Notes: generated by a model not told the origin, from the sequence alone. A DNA stretch of 64,000 nucleotides from Gammaproteobacteria bacterium (GCA_016182845.1 JACPFT010000001.1:124001-188000), one strand, 5' to 3'; positions 49,809 to 60,400 are shown, counted from the first letter of the stretch. Program-made: numbers and translations.

Positions 49809-50012
49809 GTCGGTACTCCTTAGGGGTTGGGTGGCTGGTGGCAGGCTTGGGGGTCCCTGTTCGGGATCAAAAGCGTGCTTGTTATTCTGGTTTTGTAGGG
49901 CCTTGCCGGTCGTTGGCGTATTGACCTGACCGGCGACAGCGTTCAAGATCCCGGGGCTTTGCGGGCGCGGGCCGACAGGCCGGGCGCTCTATTATAGGTC
50001 AGGGGAGATTTC

Positions 50013-50765
50013 ATGAAAATTCTCGTCGCCGTAAAACGTGTCGTGGACTACAACGTCAAGGTCCGCGTCAAGGCCGACAATTCCGGCGTGGAAACCGCCA
50101 ACGTCAAGATGGCTATGAACCCCTTCTGCGAAATCGCCGTGGAAGAAGCCGTTCGTCTCAAGGAAGCCGGCAAGGCCCGCGAGATCATCGCGGTCAGCAT
50201 GGGCCCGGCCTCTTGTGCCGAAACCCTGCGCACGGCCCTGGCCCTGGGCGCCGATCGCGCCATCCATGTGGAAACCGATGCCGAGCTGCAGCCCCTGGCC
50301 GTGGCCAAGCTCTTGAGGAGCATCGCCGCCGCCGAACAGCCGGGCCTGGTGATCCTGGGCAAGCAGGCCATCGACGGCGACAACGGCCAGGTCGGCCAGA
50401 TGTTCGCCGCCCTCATGGGCTGGCCCCAGGGCACGAATGCCTACAAGCTGGAAGTCGGTGGCGAGGAGCTGACCGTGATCCGCGAGATCGACGGCGGCCT
50501 GGAAACCCTACGCTTGCGCCTGCCGGCGGTGATCACCACCGATCTGCGCCTGAACGAGCCGCGCTTCGCCAGCCTGCCCAACATCATGAAGGCCAAGAAG
50601 AAAGAACTGGCCGTCAAGAAGCCGGACGAGCTGGGCGTGGACATCGCCCCGCGCGTCGCCACCCTGAAAGTGGAAGCCCCGGCCGGCCGTTCCGCGGGCA
50701 TCAAGGTCGGTTCCGTCGCGGAGCTGGTGGACAAGCTGAAGAATGAAGCGAAGGTGATCCAATAA
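50013..50765 (+). CDS. etfB: Electron transfer flavoprotein beta subunit
   Basis: A 250-residue AMP-binding subunit beginning [20 protein letters not shown], with [33 protein letters not shown] and the signature [27 protein letters not shown] region split by conserved basic residues. It carries electrons from FadE and other dehydrogenases. The TAA stop shares one base with the etfA ATG. GGGGAG lies before the start. Confidence 0.97.
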   Translation: MKILVAVKRVVDYNVKVRVKADNSGVETANVKMAMNPFCEIAVEEAVRLKEAGKAREIIAVSMGPASCAETLRTALALGADRAIHVETDAELQPLAVAKLLRSIAAAEQPGLVILGKQAIDGDNGQVGQMFAALMGWPQGTNAYKLEVGGEELTVIREIDGGLETLRLRLPAVITTDLRLNEPRFASLPNIMKAKKKELAVKKPDELGVDIAPRVATLKVEAPAGRSAGIKVGSVAELVDKLKNEAKVIQ

Positions 50766-51703
50766 TGGCCATTCTCGTCATTGCTGAACACAATAACGCC
50801 CGCCTGGCTCCGGCCACGCTGAATACCCTGGCTGCCGCCGCCAAGCTCGGCGGCGACCTGCATGTCCTGGTTGCCGGCTCCGGTTGCCGTGCCGTGGCCG
50901 ACGCCGCCGCCCAGGCTTCCGGCGTCGCCAAGGTCCTCCTGGCCGAGGCGGCCGGCTTCGAGCATCAGGGCGCCGAAGCCTTAGGCAGCCTCGTCGCCGG
51001 CATCGCCAAGGATTACAGCCATGTCCTGGCCCCGGCCTCGGTGTTCGGCAAGAACCTGCTGCCGCGCGTCGGCGCCCTGCTGGACGTGCAGCCGATTTCC
51101 GACATCATCGCCGTGGAAGCCGCCGACACTTTCAAGCGCCCGATCTACGCCGGTAACGCCATCGCCACCGTGCAGTCCAAGGACGCCATCAAGGTCATCA
51201 CCGTGCGCGCCACCGGCTTTGACGCCGTGGCGGCGACCGGCGGCGCCGGTGTCGTGGAGGCCCTGCCGGTCGTGAGCGTGGACCTGGGCGGCTCCAGCTT
51301 CGTCGGCGCCGAGCTGGTCAAGTCCGAGCGCCCAGAGCTGACCGCCGCCCGCGTCATCATCTCCGGCGGCCGGGGCATGCAGTCCGGCGACAATTTCCAT
51401 TTGCTGGAAGCCATTGCCGACAAGCTGGGCGCCGCCGTCGGCGCCTCCCGCGCTGCCGTGGACGCGGGCTTCGTGCCCAATGACTACCAGGTGGGCCAGA
51501 CCGGCAAGATTGTCGCGCCCGAGCTGTATATCGCCGTGGGCATTTCCGGCGCCATCCAGCACCTGGCCGGCATGAAGGACTCCAAGGTCATCGTCGCCAT
51601 CAACAAGGACGAAGAAGCGCCGATCTTCCAGATCGCCGATTACGGCCTGGTTGCCGATTTGTTCAAGGTCCTGCCGGAGCTGGCGGCGGAACTGGACAAG
51701 TAA
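50765..51703 (+). CDS. etfA: Electron transfer flavoprotein alpha subunit
   Basis: A 312-residue FAD-binding subunit. The C-terminal FAD domain has [39 protein letters not shown] and [16 protein letters not shown]. It forms the heterodimer with EtfB and donates to ETF-QO, encoded divergently. Confidence 0.97.
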   Translation: MAILVIAEHNNARLAPATLNTLAAAAKLGGDLHVLVAGSGCRAVADAAAQASGVAKVLLAEAAGFEHQGAEALGSLVAGIAKDYSHVLAPASVFGKNLLPRVGALLDVQPISDIIAVEAADTFKRPIYAGNAIATVQSKDAIKVITVRATGFDAVAATGGAGVVEALPVVSVDLGGSSFVGAELVKSERPELTAARVIISGGRGMQSGDNFHLLEAIADKLGAAVGASRAAVDAGFVPNDYQVGQTGKIVAPELYIAVGISGAIQHLAGMKDSKVIVAINKDEEAPIFQIADYGLVADLFKVLPELAAELDK

Positions 51704-51721
51704 GGCCCTGGCGTTATTGGG

Positions 51722-51752
51722 AAAAAGCGGAGCCTGGTGCTCCGCTTTTTCT
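51722..51752 (+). terminator. Terminator of etfBA
   Basis: Perfect 12-bp stem AAAAAGCGGAGC / GCTCCGCTTTTT with a 5-base loop and T-rich tail. Confidence 0.9.
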
Positions 51753-51876
51753 TTGGCGCGGCTCACACTTGCTAACAATTTTTCCACCCGCCCGTCGCCC
51801 CTTGCCCGGCTTTCTGCCTTGCCCCCGCTCATGCCGATATGGTTCCATCGCTGCTTTGCCTGCCGCGAGAGAAGTC

Positions 51877-53313
51877 ATGTTCATGCATCTACCCGGTCTG
51901 GGGCGCATCGCCTTAGGCGTGGCCATCGGTTTGACACCGACCCTGGCCTCGGCCACCAAGGAAGCCACACTCGAATTCGACGGCCGCCCGTCGCCCTATG
52001 CCTCGACGTACAAGGCCCTGCCCAGCGGGACCTTCGCCCTGATCAACGCCCATATCCTGGTGGGCAATGGTCAGGAAATCGCCAACGGCAAGCTGGTCGT
52101 CTCCGACGGGAAGATTCAGGCCATAGGCACCGACATCGCCCTGCCGACCGATATCCCGGTGCATGATCTGAAGGGCCAGTGGCTGACGCCCGGCCTCGTC
52201 GATGTGCATTCCCACCTCGGCGTGTATCCGGCGCCCAGCCTGACCACCAGCGAGGACGGCAACGAGATGACTGGCCCGGTGACGGCGGAAGTCTGGGCCG
52301 AGCACTCGGTCTGGCCCCAGGATCCCCAGTTCCGCCTGGCCCTGGAGGGCGGGGTGACCACCCTGCAGATCCTGCCCGGTTCGGCCAATCTCATCGGCGG
52401 CCGCGGTGTGACCGTGAAGAACGTGCCGGCCCTCAATGTCCAGGCCATGAAGTTCCCCGGCGCGCCTTATAGCCTGAAGATGGCCTGCGGCGAGAATCCC
52501 AAGCGGGTCTACGGCGGCAACAAGCAGCCGCCCATGACGCGCATGGGCAATGTCGCCGGCTACCGCGCCTCCTGGATCGAGGCGCAGCAGTATGTGCGCG
52601 ACTGGGAGGATTACGAGAAGAAGAAGGCCCAGTACGCCAAGGACAAGAAGGGCGACGAGCCCAAGGAACCCAAGCGCGATCTGCGCCTGGAAACCCTGGC
52701 CGGCGTGCTCAAGGGCGAGATCCTGGTGCACAACCATTGCTACCGCGCCGACGAGATGATGGTGATGCTCGATATCGCCAAGGAATTTGGCTACAAAATC
52801 ACTGCCTTCCACCACGGCGTCGAGGCCTATAAAGTCGCCGACAAGCTGGCCGAGAACGGCGTCTGCGCCGCTATCTGGGCCGATTGGTGGGGCTTCAAGC
52901 ACGAGGCCTTCGATTTCATCCGCGAGAACATCGCCCTGGTCGATCGCCAGCCCAAGAGCTGCGCCATCGTGCACACCGATTCGCCCATCGGCATCCAGCA
53001 CATGAACCAGGAGGCCGCCAAGGCCATGGCCGCCGGCAACAAGATGGGCCTGAGCCTGAACCCGGCCCATGCCATCGAGTGGATCACCCTGAACCCGGCC
53101 AAGGCGCTGGGCATCGCCGATGTCACCGGCTCCCTCGAAGCCGGCAAGAACGCCGATCTGGTGGTCTGGAACCAGCAGCCCCTCAGCGTCTATGCCAAGG
53201 CCCAGCAGGTTTACCTGGACGGCGCCAAGCTTTTCGATCGCGCCGACAAGGCCGCCCAGCCCACCAGCGATTTCGACTTGGGCATCGTCAACCCGGAAGG
53301 AGAGCGTCTATGA
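51877..53313 (+). CDS. Exported amidohydrolase (metal-dependent)
   Basis: A 478-residue amidohydrolase-superfamily protein with an N-terminal signal sequence ([18 protein letters not shown]). The metal site HxH is intact ([10 protein letters not shown], His111 and His113), with further ligands in [21 protein letters not shown] and HTDSPIG. The C-terminal motif [21 protein letters not shown] is typical. The substrate is unknown, perhaps a peptide-like cyclic amide. GAGAGAAG precedes the ATG at 51877. It overlaps the next amidohydrolase by 4 bases, so the two are likely partners. Confidence 0.87.
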   Translation: MFMHLPGLGRIALGVAIGLTPTLASATKEATLEFDGRPSPYASTYKALPSGTFALINAHILVGNGQEIANGKLVVSDGKIQAIGTDIALPTDIPVHDLKGQWLTPGLVDVHSHLGVYPAPSLTTSEDGNEMTGPVTAEVWAEHSVWPQDPQFRLALEGGVTTLQILPGSANLIGGRGVTVKNVPALNVQAMKFPGAPYSLKMACGENPKRVYGGNKQPPMTRMGNVAGYRASWIEAQQYVRDWEDYEKKKAQYAKDKKGDEPKEPKRDLRLETLAGVLKGEILVHNHCYRADEMMVMLDIAKEFGYKITAFHHGVEAYKVADKLAENGVCAAIWADWWGFKHEAFDFIRENIALVDRQPKSCAIVHTDSPIGIQHMNQEAAKAMAAGNKMGLSLNPAHAIEWITLNPAKALGIADVTGSLEAGKNADLVVWNQQPLSVYAKAQQVYLDGAKLFDRADKAAQPTSDFDLGIVNPEGERL

Positions 53314-54605
53314 AACGCCAGTTCGCAAGCTCGTTGACGGCACTCGCCCTCCTGGTCGCCGGGGCCGCCCAGGCCGCGCCGGTCGCCATCGTCAATGCCA
53401 AGGTGCATACCTTGGACGGCGTGGGCGTCTTGGACAAGGCCACCATCGTCTTCGACCAGGGCAAGATCCTCGCCGTCGGCGCCGACGTGGCCGTGCCCGC
53501 CGATGCCAAGCGCATCGACGCCGCCGGTAAGGAAGTCACGCCGGGCCTGGCCAATGCCTACACCGGCATGGGCGTCGAGGAGCTGTCCTCCATCGAGCAG
53601 ACCGTGGACAGCGAGAACAAGAACACGCGCCTGTCGGCCGCCCTCTCGGTGGCCGAGGCGGTGAATCCGGACAGCACGGTCATCGCCGTGAATCGAATCC
53701 TCGGCCTGACCCGCGCCGTGGTCGTGCCCCATAGCGAGCACAATATCTTCCTGGGCACGGCGGCCAGCATCCATCTCGGCCAGGGCGTCGAGCCGGTGGT
53801 CAATCCGGCTTCCGCGCTGTTCGTCGATCTGACCGAGCCGGGCGTGACCGCCGCCGGCGGCTCACGGTCCGGAGCCCTGACCCTACTGCGCCTGGGCTTC
53901 GCCGATGCGCGCCATTATGCCGAGCATCACGACGATTTCATCCCCGAGCACCGGGATTACAGCCTGTCGGAACTGGACATGCAGGCCTTGCTACCGGTCC
54001 TGGACGGACGGATGCCCCTGGTGGTCCAGGTCAACCGTGCCGCCGATATACGCCAGGTCCTGAAGCTGAAGGCGGGCATGGCAAACCTGCGCCTGGTCAT
54101 CGCCGGAGGCGCCGAAGCCTGGCGCGTGGCCGAGGAGCTGGCCAAGGCCCAGGTGCCGGTGCTGCTCGATCCCATGCAGAACATCCCGGGCTCCTTCGAT
54201 CAACTGGCCATCCACCTGGACGGTCCGGCACGCTTGGCCAAGGCCGGGGTGAAGCTCTTGTTCACCGCCGACGATACCCACAAGGCCTTCCTGGTACGCC
54301 AAGGCGCGGGCATCGCCGCCGCCCACGGCCTGGACCGGGAGGAAGCCCTGAAGGCCATGACGGTCCATATCGGCGAGGTCTTCGGCATGCCCGGCTATGG
54401 CGCGCTCAAGGCCGGCAACGATGCCGATCTGGTGATCTGGGACGGCGATCCCCTGGAAGTGACCACCGAGGCCGAACAGGTCTTCGTGCGCGGTGAGGCC
54501 ATGCCCATGGTGTCGCGCGCGACGCGCCTGCGCGATCGCTACAAGAACCTCCCGCTGGCGGGGCAGGGCGAGGCTCCGGCCATGCCGCCGGCCTACACGC
54601 ATTGA
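53310..54605 (+). CDS. Exported amidohydrolase-like protein with degenerate metal site
   Basis: A 431-residue paralogue of the preceding protein with a signal peptide ending AAQA. The fold markers remain ([34 protein letters not shown]), but the HxH metal motif is replaced by Tyr84-Thr-Gly, and other His ligands are not obvious; FTADDTH may keep one acidic residue. It is therefore probably non-catalytic or uses an altered metal site, acting as the partner subunit of the upstream enzyme, with which it overlaps (ATGA). Confidence 0.83.
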   Translation: MKRQFASSLTALALLVAGAAQAAPVAIVNAKVHTLDGVGVLDKATIVFDQGKILAVGADVAVPADAKRIDAAGKEVTPGLANAYTGMGVEELSSIEQTVDSENKNTRLSAALSVAEAVNPDSTVIAVNRILGLTRAVVVPHSEHNIFLGTAASIHLGQGVEPVVNPASALFVDLTEPGVTAAGGSRSGALTLLRLGFADARHYAEHHDDFIPEHRDYSLSELDMQALLPVLDGRMPLVVQVNRAADIRQVLKLKAGMANLRLVIAGGAEAWRVAEELAKAQVPVLLDPMQNIPGSFDQLAIHLDGPARLAKAGVKLLFTADDTHKAFLVRQGAGIAAAHGLDREEALKAMTVHIGEVFGMPGYGALKAGNDADLVIWDGDPLEVTTEAEQVFVRGEAMPMVSRATRLRDRYKNLPLAGQGEAPAMPPAYTH

Positions 54606-54657
54606 TGACGACAAGGGCGGTGGCAGCACCGCCCGCATTTTCTAACGGAGAATAAAA

Positions 54658-56463
54658 ATGTTGAAATGGATTGGGAGGATATTCCTCCTGTTGCTGGTGG
54701 CGACGGGCTTATTCATCGCCAATACCGTCTGGTTCAAGCCTTACCCCATCCGCTTTTTCTACGAGCGCGTGTTCTTCGAATTCGCCCTGGAATCGCCGGA
54801 GCTGCTGAGCTCCCTGCATATGCTCGAAGCCATAGGCATCGACGGGCATAACGCCAAGCTGGACGATGCCTCCGAAGCCGCCGGCGACAAGCAGTTCGCG
54901 CGCCTGCACAAGAATATCGAGATGCTGCACAGCTATGACAGCAGCGGCATGACCGGCCAGGACAAGCTGTCCTACGACATTCTCGACTGGTTCCTGCAGA
55001 CCCAGGCCGAGGGTGAGCGTTGGCGTTACCACAATTATCCGGTGAACCAGCTGTTTGGCGTGCAGAACGGCTTCCCGAGCTTCATGGCCTCGACGCATCA
55101 GGTCAATAACCTCAAGGACGGCGAGTATTACAATGCCCGCCTCGCCGCCGTGAAAGCCAAGTTCGAGCAAGTCCTGGAAGGCCTGAAGATCCGCGAGCAG
55201 AAGGGCATCATCCCGCCGACCTTCGTGATCGACAAAGTGCTCGCCGAGATGAATGAATTCGTGGCCCAGAAGCCCGAGGACAATATTCTCTACAAGTCCC
55301 TGGCCGACAAGCTCGGCAAACTCAAGGACGTCGATGAGGCGGCCAAGGGCAAGCTCCTCGCCGATGCCAAGACGAGCATCGAATCTACCGTCTACCCTGC
55401 TTATCGGCTGTTCATCGATTACTTCATTATCCTGAAGCCGAAGTCCAGCAATGACGCCGGCGTGTGGAAATTCCCGGACGGCGAGGCTTACTACGCTTAC
55501 GAGCTGAAGCAGAACACCACCACCGATCTGAATCCGGAACAGATCCACCAGCTGGGCCTGGAGGAAGTGGCGCGCATTCAGACGCAGATGCTGGAGATCC
55601 TCCATGCCCAGGGCTACCAGGGCGAGGATATCGGCGAGCTGGTGCACAAGCTCGGCGAGGAGCCGCGCTTCCTCTATCCGGACAGCAAGGAAGGCCGTGA
55701 GCAGATCCTCGCCGACTACAAGAAGATCCTCGACGAAGTGAGCCAGGGCCTGGACAGCGCCTTCCGCGTCAAGCCCAAGGCGGCCATGGATGTGCAGCGC
55801 ATTCCGGAGTTCAAGGAGAAGACCGCCCCCGGCGCTTATTACGAGCATCCGGCCATGGACGGTTCCCGTCCGGGCATCTTCTACGCCAACCTTTACGACA
55901 TCAAGGCCACGCCGAAATTCGACATGCGCACCCTGGCCTATCACGAGGGCATTCCCGGCCATCATTTCCAGATCGCCATCCAGCAAGAGCTGCAAGGCCT
56001 GCCGACCTTCCGGTCACTGCTGCCCTTCACGGCCTATGCCGAGGGTTGGGCCCTGTATTCCGAGCGCCTGGCCTGGGAGCTGGGTTTCCAGAAGGATCCC
56101 TTCGACGATCTGGGCCGCTTGCAGGCCGAGCTGTTCCGCGCCGTGCGCCTGGTGGTGGATACCGGCATCCACCAGAAACGCTGGACCCGCGAGCAGGCCA
56201 TCGACTACATGGCGAAAAACACCGGTATGGTCCTGAGCGATGTCACCGCCGAAATCGAGCGTTACATCGTCATGCCCGGCCAGGCCTGCGCCTACAAGGT
56301 GGGCATGCTCAAGATCCTGGAGCTGCGCGAAAAGGCCAAGCAGGAGCTGGGCGCCAAGTTCGACCTGCGCGACTTCCACGACGTGGTGCTGAAGAACGGC
56401 TCCGTGCCGCTGGCCATCCTGGAGCGCGTGGTCAAGGACTATATCGCCAGCAAGAAAGCCTAA
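54658..56463 (+). CDS. DUF885 zinc-peptidase-like protein, membrane-anchored
   Basis: A 601-residue DUF885 protein. An N-terminal helix (IGRIFLLLLVATGLFIANTVW) has no clear cleavage site, suggesting an anchor or uncleaved signal. The zinc motif HEGIPGHH lies at residues 429-436, with a downstream Glu in YAEGWALYSERLAWELG. The family resembles M3/M32-type metallopeptidases; some members are linked to peptide or dipeptide hydrolysis, but the substrate here is unknown. It follows the amidohydrolase pair by 52 bases and may form an exported degradation set with it. Confidence 0.88.
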   Translation: MLKWIGRIFLLLLVATGLFIANTVWFKPYPIRFFYERVFFEFALESPELLSSLHMLEAIGIDGHNAKLDDASEAAGDKQFARLHKNIEMLHSYDSSGMTGQDKLSYDILDWFLQTQAEGERWRYHNYPVNQLFGVQNGFPSFMASTHQVNNLKDGEYYNARLAAVKAKFEQVLEGLKIREQKGIIPPTFVIDKVLAEMNEFVAQKPEDNILYKSLADKLGKLKDVDEAAKGKLLADAKTSIESTVYPAYRLFIDYFIILKPKSSNDAGVWKFPDGEAYYAYELKQNTTTDLNPEQIHQLGLEEVARIQTQMLEILHAQGYQGEDIGELVHKLGEEPRFLYPDSKEGREQILADYKKILDEVSQGLDSAFRVKPKAAMDVQRIPEFKEKTAPGAYYEHPAMDGSRPGIFYANLYDIKATPKFDMRTLAYHEGIPGHHFQIAIQQELQGLPTFRSLLPFTAYAEGWALYSERLAWELGFQKDPFDDLGRLQAELFRAVRLVVDTGIHQKRWTREQAIDYMAKNTGMVLSDVTAEIERYIVMPGQACAYKVGMLKILELREKAKQELGAKFDLRDFHDVVLKNGSVPLAILERVVKDYIASKKA

Positions 56464-56486
56464 ACGGCCTACACGCTGACCCGACG

Positions 56487-56514
56487 ACGCCCGGCCTAGC
56501 GCCGGGCGTTTTTA
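56487..56514 (+). terminator. Terminator after the DUF885 gene
   Basis: ACGCCCGGC / GCCGGGCGT stem followed by TTTTTA; it overlaps the 3' end of the convergent YdjM-like gene. Confidence 0.85.
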
Positions 56515-57543
56515 TTCAGGCATGTTCTCGCGGTCATTCTCCGTCCACATGCGCAGGCGTGACAGTCGCCAGTCACCCGTCGCGGCTGCCCGGCAGAGCC
56601 CGTAGCGGAAGGGCGGCGTCTGGCCGGGCAGTTCGAAGGCGGCATCGCTGTACCAATAACAGCTCACGTCGTCCTCGTCGTCGATTCGGTAGAGATGGGG
56701 TTCGTAGGCGAAGCGGCGAAAGGCGGCGAGGCGGGGAGAATTCCACAGCACTTCGGCCCGCTCCGAGCCGCTGAAGCGTCTTTCCTCCCGCCACCGCAGG
56801 GCCTGCACTGGCAGGAAACCGGCGGCCAGCTCGCCGAGACCCGGCAGCTTCGCCAACCAGGTCGGCGCAGCGTCCAGGCGCACTCTCGTCTGGCGCCAGC
56901 GGCTCTCATCTCCGACCGTGAGCAGCCAGTGATAGGGAGAGAGCGGCTGGGGAAAGGCCGCGATCCGGGCACCGGGCCAGTGCAAGCGCGACCACTCCTG
57001 GCTGGCCAGCTCCAGGGCCTGGGCACGCAGCCCGGCCTGAAACAGCCAGTAGGCGCCGAGCAAGGCCAGTGCCAGCCAGCTCGACCGGCGACGCCACAAG
57101 GACAGGGCCAGGCCGCCGGCCACGATCAGGCTGAATACGGGGTCTAGCACGAAACTGATGCCCAGGCTATAGCGCGCCTCGCTCGCGGGGTAGAGCAGCT
57201 GGATACCGTAGACGGTCAGCAGATCCGTTCCCGCATGGGAGGCAAGGCCCAGGGCGGCAAGGAAGAACCAGGGGCGCTGGCTTGGCGCCTTGGCCGCTTT
57301 CTGGAAGCCGAGGCCGATCAGCCAGGCCCAGAGCGGCAGCATCAGCAAGGAATGAGTGGGACCCCGGTGCCATTCCGTGTGGAAGCGGTAGGGATCCAGC
57401 CAGAAGGCCGCGTAGTCGATGTCGGGAAAGGCGGCGGCGAAGGCGCCGCAGGCCAGCCACAGCCGACTCTCGCGCCGGCTTAGGGTCGGCTGCCCGGCCC
57501 GCGCCAGCAAGGCCCCCAGGCAGGCATGGCTCAAGGTATCCAT
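56512..57543 (-). CDS. YdjM-like membrane-bound metal-dependent hydrolase
   Basis: A 343-residue protein with about five helices in the first half. The family's metal motifs are visible: MDTLSHACLGALLAR, FPDIDYAAFW, HRGPTHSLLMLPL and GLASHAGTDLLTVYG, all Asp/His-rich positions at membrane borders. The C-terminal half is a soluble, Trp/Arg-rich domain. YdjM in E. coli is LexA-regulated, but the reaction is unknown. The start overlaps the stop of the tetR-type gene by one base (TGATG), so the regulator and this protein form an operon. Confidence 0.87.
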   Translation of the reverse strand: MDTLSHACLGALLARAGQPTLSRRESRLWLACGAFAAAFPDIDYAAFWLDPYRFHTEWHRGPTHSLLMLPLWAWLIGLGFQKAAKAPSQRPWFFLAALGLASHAGTDLLTVYGIQLLYPASEARYSLGISFVLDPVFSLIVAGGLALSLWRRRSSWLALALLGAYWLFQAGLRAQALELASQEWSRLHWPGARIAAFPQPLSPYHWLLTVGDESRWRQTRVRLDAAPTWLAKLPGLGELAAGFLPVQALRWREERRFSGSERAEVLWNSPRLAAFRRFAYEPHLYRIDDEDDVSCYWYSDAAFELPGQTPPFRYGLCRAAATGDWRLSRLRMWTENDRENMPE

Positions 57544-58115
57544 CAGGGCCAGCAGCCGAAGGCCTGCGCCTGGCGCAGCCGGCGCAGCAGCGCCTCCCGG
57601 GTCTTCGGTAGCTGCTCCGGCGCGGCGCGCAGCCAGGGAATGAAGGTGGCCAGGTAGATACTGGTCAGCGTGATCTCCTCAAGGATGCGCCGGCCGTGAT
57701 GGGCGTCGAGACTGGCGGCCTCGCGCAGCCATTGCACGGTCCGGCTGATGCGCAGCAGTCCGTCTACCTGGAGGTGCACATGGGCCGGTTCCAGCTTGTA
57801 CAGCAGCATCTCGCCGGTCAGCTTGCGATGGGCGGCGAGGGCGTCAAGCCAGGCCATGAGCAGGCTGGCGATGCGCTCGGCGCTGGCGCGTTGCTTGAGT
57901 TCCGGTGCGGAGGAAGCCTGGAGCATGGCGGCATCGGCCCGGTCGAACCAGGCATCCACGAGCTCGTCCTTGCTCCGGTAATGCCGGCGTATGGCGTCCA
58001 GGCCGAGGCCGAGTTCTACGGCGATGTCGGCGAGGCGCAGCCGCTCCCAGCCCTGGCGCTCGCCGAGGGCGAGGGCGGCATCGAGGAGCTTGTCTGCCTC
58101 GGACTTTGTCGTCAT
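57543..58115 (-). CDS. TetR-family transcriptional regulator
   Basis: A 190-residue regulator. The N-terminal helix-turn-helix covers about residues 8-55 (ADIAVELGLGLDAIRRHYRSKDELVDAWFD), and the rest is the helical ligand/dimer domain. GGAAGG lies before the ATG. It is co-transcribed with the YdjM-like gene and may control it or itself; no operator was identified. Confidence 0.88.
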   Translation of the reverse strand: MTTKSEADKLLDAALALGERQGWERLRLADIAVELGLGLDAIRRHYRSKDELVDAWFDRADAAMLQASSAPELKQRASAERIASLLMAWLDALAAHRKLTGEMLLYKLEPAHVHLQVDGLLRISRTVQWLREAASLDAHHGRRILEEITLTSIYLATFIPWLRAAPEQLPKTREALLRRLRQAQAFGCWP

Positions 58116-58158
58116 GAGGGCCTTCCACGGGAGTTCTTGTGGAAGTGTAGCGCGCAGG

Positions 58159-58185
58159 AAAAAGGGTCGCCTTGGCGACCCTTCG
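58159..58185 (-). terminator. Terminator of the fused E1 gene
   Basis: Perfect 10-bp stem AAGGGTCGCC / GGCGACCCTT with a two-base centre and an A-run that is a U-run on the minus strand. Confidence 0.85.
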
Positions 58186-58204
58186 GGAGCGGCTGGGGCG
58201 CGGC

Positions 58205-60400
58205 TTAGATCGCCAGCGCCGCCTGAACGATGTCCTCGGTGGAAGGCAGGAGGTACTGCCAGGACTCGCCGATGGTGATGAAGGAGTCCACGCCGCAGAC
58301 GCGCTTGACCTTCGGCAGGGACTCCATGTTCTCCACCAGGGCGGTGATGATCTGCTCGGCCGGGCCGCCGGTGTGGCGGGATTCGTCGACGATCAAGACC
58401 TTGGGCAGGGTGTCCACCTCGCGCAGGATGGCTTCCACCGGCAGAGGCGCCAGCCAGCGCAGATCGACGAGCTTGACCGACTTGCCGTGCTGTTCCTTGA
58501 GGATCTTCTCGGCCTGGCGGGACAGATAGTAGCCATTGCCGTAGGTGAGGATGACCAGCTCCTCGCTGTCGCCGAATACGCCCACTTCGCCGAGTTCGAT
58601 GCACTCGGCCGGATCCGGGTACTCGAACAGCCAGCCGTTGTCGCCCTTCTCGTGCAGATCCTTGGTCATGTACAGGGCGATGGGTTCCATGAAGGCGACG
58701 ATGCGCTTCTGTTCCTGGGCCTCGCGCATGCAGGTGCGCAGCATCTTCGCGGCATCCGGGCCGTTGCTGGGCACGGCGATGATCATGCCGGGGGTCTCGC
58801 GCAGGAAGGCGAAGGCGTTGTCGTTATGGAAATGCCCGCCGAAACCCTTCTGGTAGGCGAGCGAAGCGATGCGCAGCACCATGGGATTGGTGTACTGGCC
58901 GCTGGAGAAGAAGGACAGGGTGGCCGCCTCGCCGCGGATCTGGTCGAAGGCGTTGACCGTGTAGGCCAGGAACTGGATTTCCGGGACGGGCAGGAGGCCC
59001 AGGTGGGCGCCGCCCATGGCCAAACCCAGGATCGAGGTCTCGTCCAGCAGGGTGTCGATCACCCGCTTGTCGCTGAAGCGGGCCTGGAGATCGGCGGTGA
59101 CGCGGTAGACGCCGCCCTTCTTGCCCACGTCCTCGCCCAGGGCGAAGGCATTGGGGTACTGCAGGAACAAATCGGTCAGGGCGAAATTGATGTGCTGGCA
59201 GAGATTGCGCGGCTGGGCCAGGTTCTTCCAATTGGGGCCGAAGGCCGCCTGGCGCCGCTCGGCGCTAGCGACGGCCGGCACGGGCTGGGCGGGACGCTGC
59301 GGCGCCAGGGAGGCAACGATATCCTCGACCTTGGTCAGCTTGGGCCGCTTCAAACAATCCTCGGCCTCGCGGACCACTTCCTCGCGCAGGGCCTCGTAGC
59401 GGGCGATGATCTCGTCCTTGCTCAGGAAGCCGTTCTCGATGGCGATGCGGGCCGAGTGCAGCAGCGGATCCTGGGCCTCGTTGGCCTCGATGGCGCTCTG
59501 GGGCTTGTACTGGCTTTCCACGTCGGAGCCGGCATGGCCGGCCAGGCGCACGGTCTTGATATGCAGGAACACCGGCTTGCGCTCCTGGCGGGCCAGCTCC
59601 TCGGCTTCCTGGGCAGCCAGGTAGACGTCGGGCAGGTGCAGGCCGTTGCCGTAGACGTAGTTGAGCCCCGGACGTTGCGCCACGCTGGACTTGACCCAGC
59701 CGTCGGGCGTGGGCGTGGAGATGCCGATGCCATTGTCCTCGCAGAGGAACACGATGGGCAGGTCCATGCCGCGATAAGCGCAGTGGCTGGCGAAATTAAG
59801 GGCCGTCTGAGCCGTAGCGTGGTTCAGGCTGGCATCGCCGAAGGAGCAGAGGATCACGCTGTCGTCCGGCACGGGCTTGGCCACATCCAGATCCTTGGTC
59901 TGCTTGATGGCCCAGGCAGCGCCGGCGGCCTTGGGCAGATGCGAGGCGATGGTGGAGGTCTGGGGCGGCACGAACAGTTCCACCGAACCGAAAACCTTGT
60001 GCCGGCCCTGGGAGATGCGGTCGTCGCTGGACGCCACCAGGGACAGCATCTGGTCGCGGATGGGATTCACGCCGGTTACGTGACGTGCCCTTTCGGCCAT
60101 AAAGGCGCCGGAACGGTAGTGCAGGAAGGCCATGTCAGTGTGGCGGAACACGCGCGCCACGGCGGCATTGCCCTCGTGACCGCTGGAGCCGATGGTGTAG
60201 AAGCCCAGGCCTTGGTCCTTGAGCACGCGCGCCATCAAATCCAGTTGGCGGCTGACCATCTGGGATTCGAACAGCTCGATGAAGATCTGCTTGCTCATCC
60301 CGGCGACGGCGGGGGTGATGCGGCTCTGGCTTTCCGGGAAGCGGCCTTCCCGCAGGCAGCGGATAAATTGTTCGTCGATGGCTTTGGCGCGGTCTAACAT
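58205..60400 (-). CDS. Fused E1 alpha/beta 2-oxoacid dehydrogenase-like protein
   Basis: A 731-residue thiamine-diphosphate enzyme that joins an E1-alpha half (about residues 35-370) and an E1-beta half (about 395-731: NFALTDLFLQYPNAFALGEDVGKKGGVY, DTLLDETSILGLAMG). The TPP motif reads GDASLNHATAQTALNFAS (Gly-Asp-Ala at 188-190) and ends CEDNGIGIS, so GDG is GDA. The likely reaction is oxidative decarboxylation of a branched-chain or related 2-oxoacid, but no E2 or E3 gene is adjacent. ATG at 60400 has AGGA 7 bases upstream. A FadR-like motif lies 79 bases before the start. Confidence 0.87.
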   Translation of the reverse strand: MLDRAKAIDEQFIRCLREGRFPESQSRITPAVAGMSKQIFIELFESQMVSRQLDLMARVLKDQGLGFYTIGSSGHEGNAAVARVFRHTDMAFLHYRSGAFMAERARHVTGVNPIRDQMLSLVASSDDRISQGRHKVFGSVELFVPPQTSTIASHLPKAAGAAWAIKQTKDLDVAKPVPDDSVILCSFGDASLNHATAQTALNFASHCAYRGMDLPIVFLCEDNGIGISTPTPDGWVKSSVAQRPGLNYVYGNGLHLPDVYLAAQEAEELARQERKPVFLHIKTVRLAGHAGSDVESQYKPQSAIEANEAQDPLLHSARIAIENGFLSKDEIIARYEALREEVVREAEDCLKRPKLTKVEDIVASLAPQRPAQPVPAVASAERRQAAFGPNWKNLAQPRNLCQHINFALTDLFLQYPNAFALGEDVGKKGGVYRVTADLQARFSDKRVIDTLLDETSILGLAMGGAHLGLLPVPEIQFLAYTVNAFDQIRGEAATLSFFSSGQYTNPMVLRIASLAYQKGFGGHFHNDNAFAFLRETPGMIIAVPSNGPDAAKMLRTCMREAQEQKRIVAFMEPIALYMTKDLHEKGDNGWLFEYPDPAECIELGEVGVFGDSEELVILTYGNGYYLSRQAEKILKEQHGKSVKLVDLRWLAPLPVEAILREVDTLPKVLIVDESRHTGGPAEQIITALVENMESLPKVKRVCGVDSFITIGESWQYLLPSTEDIVQAALAI

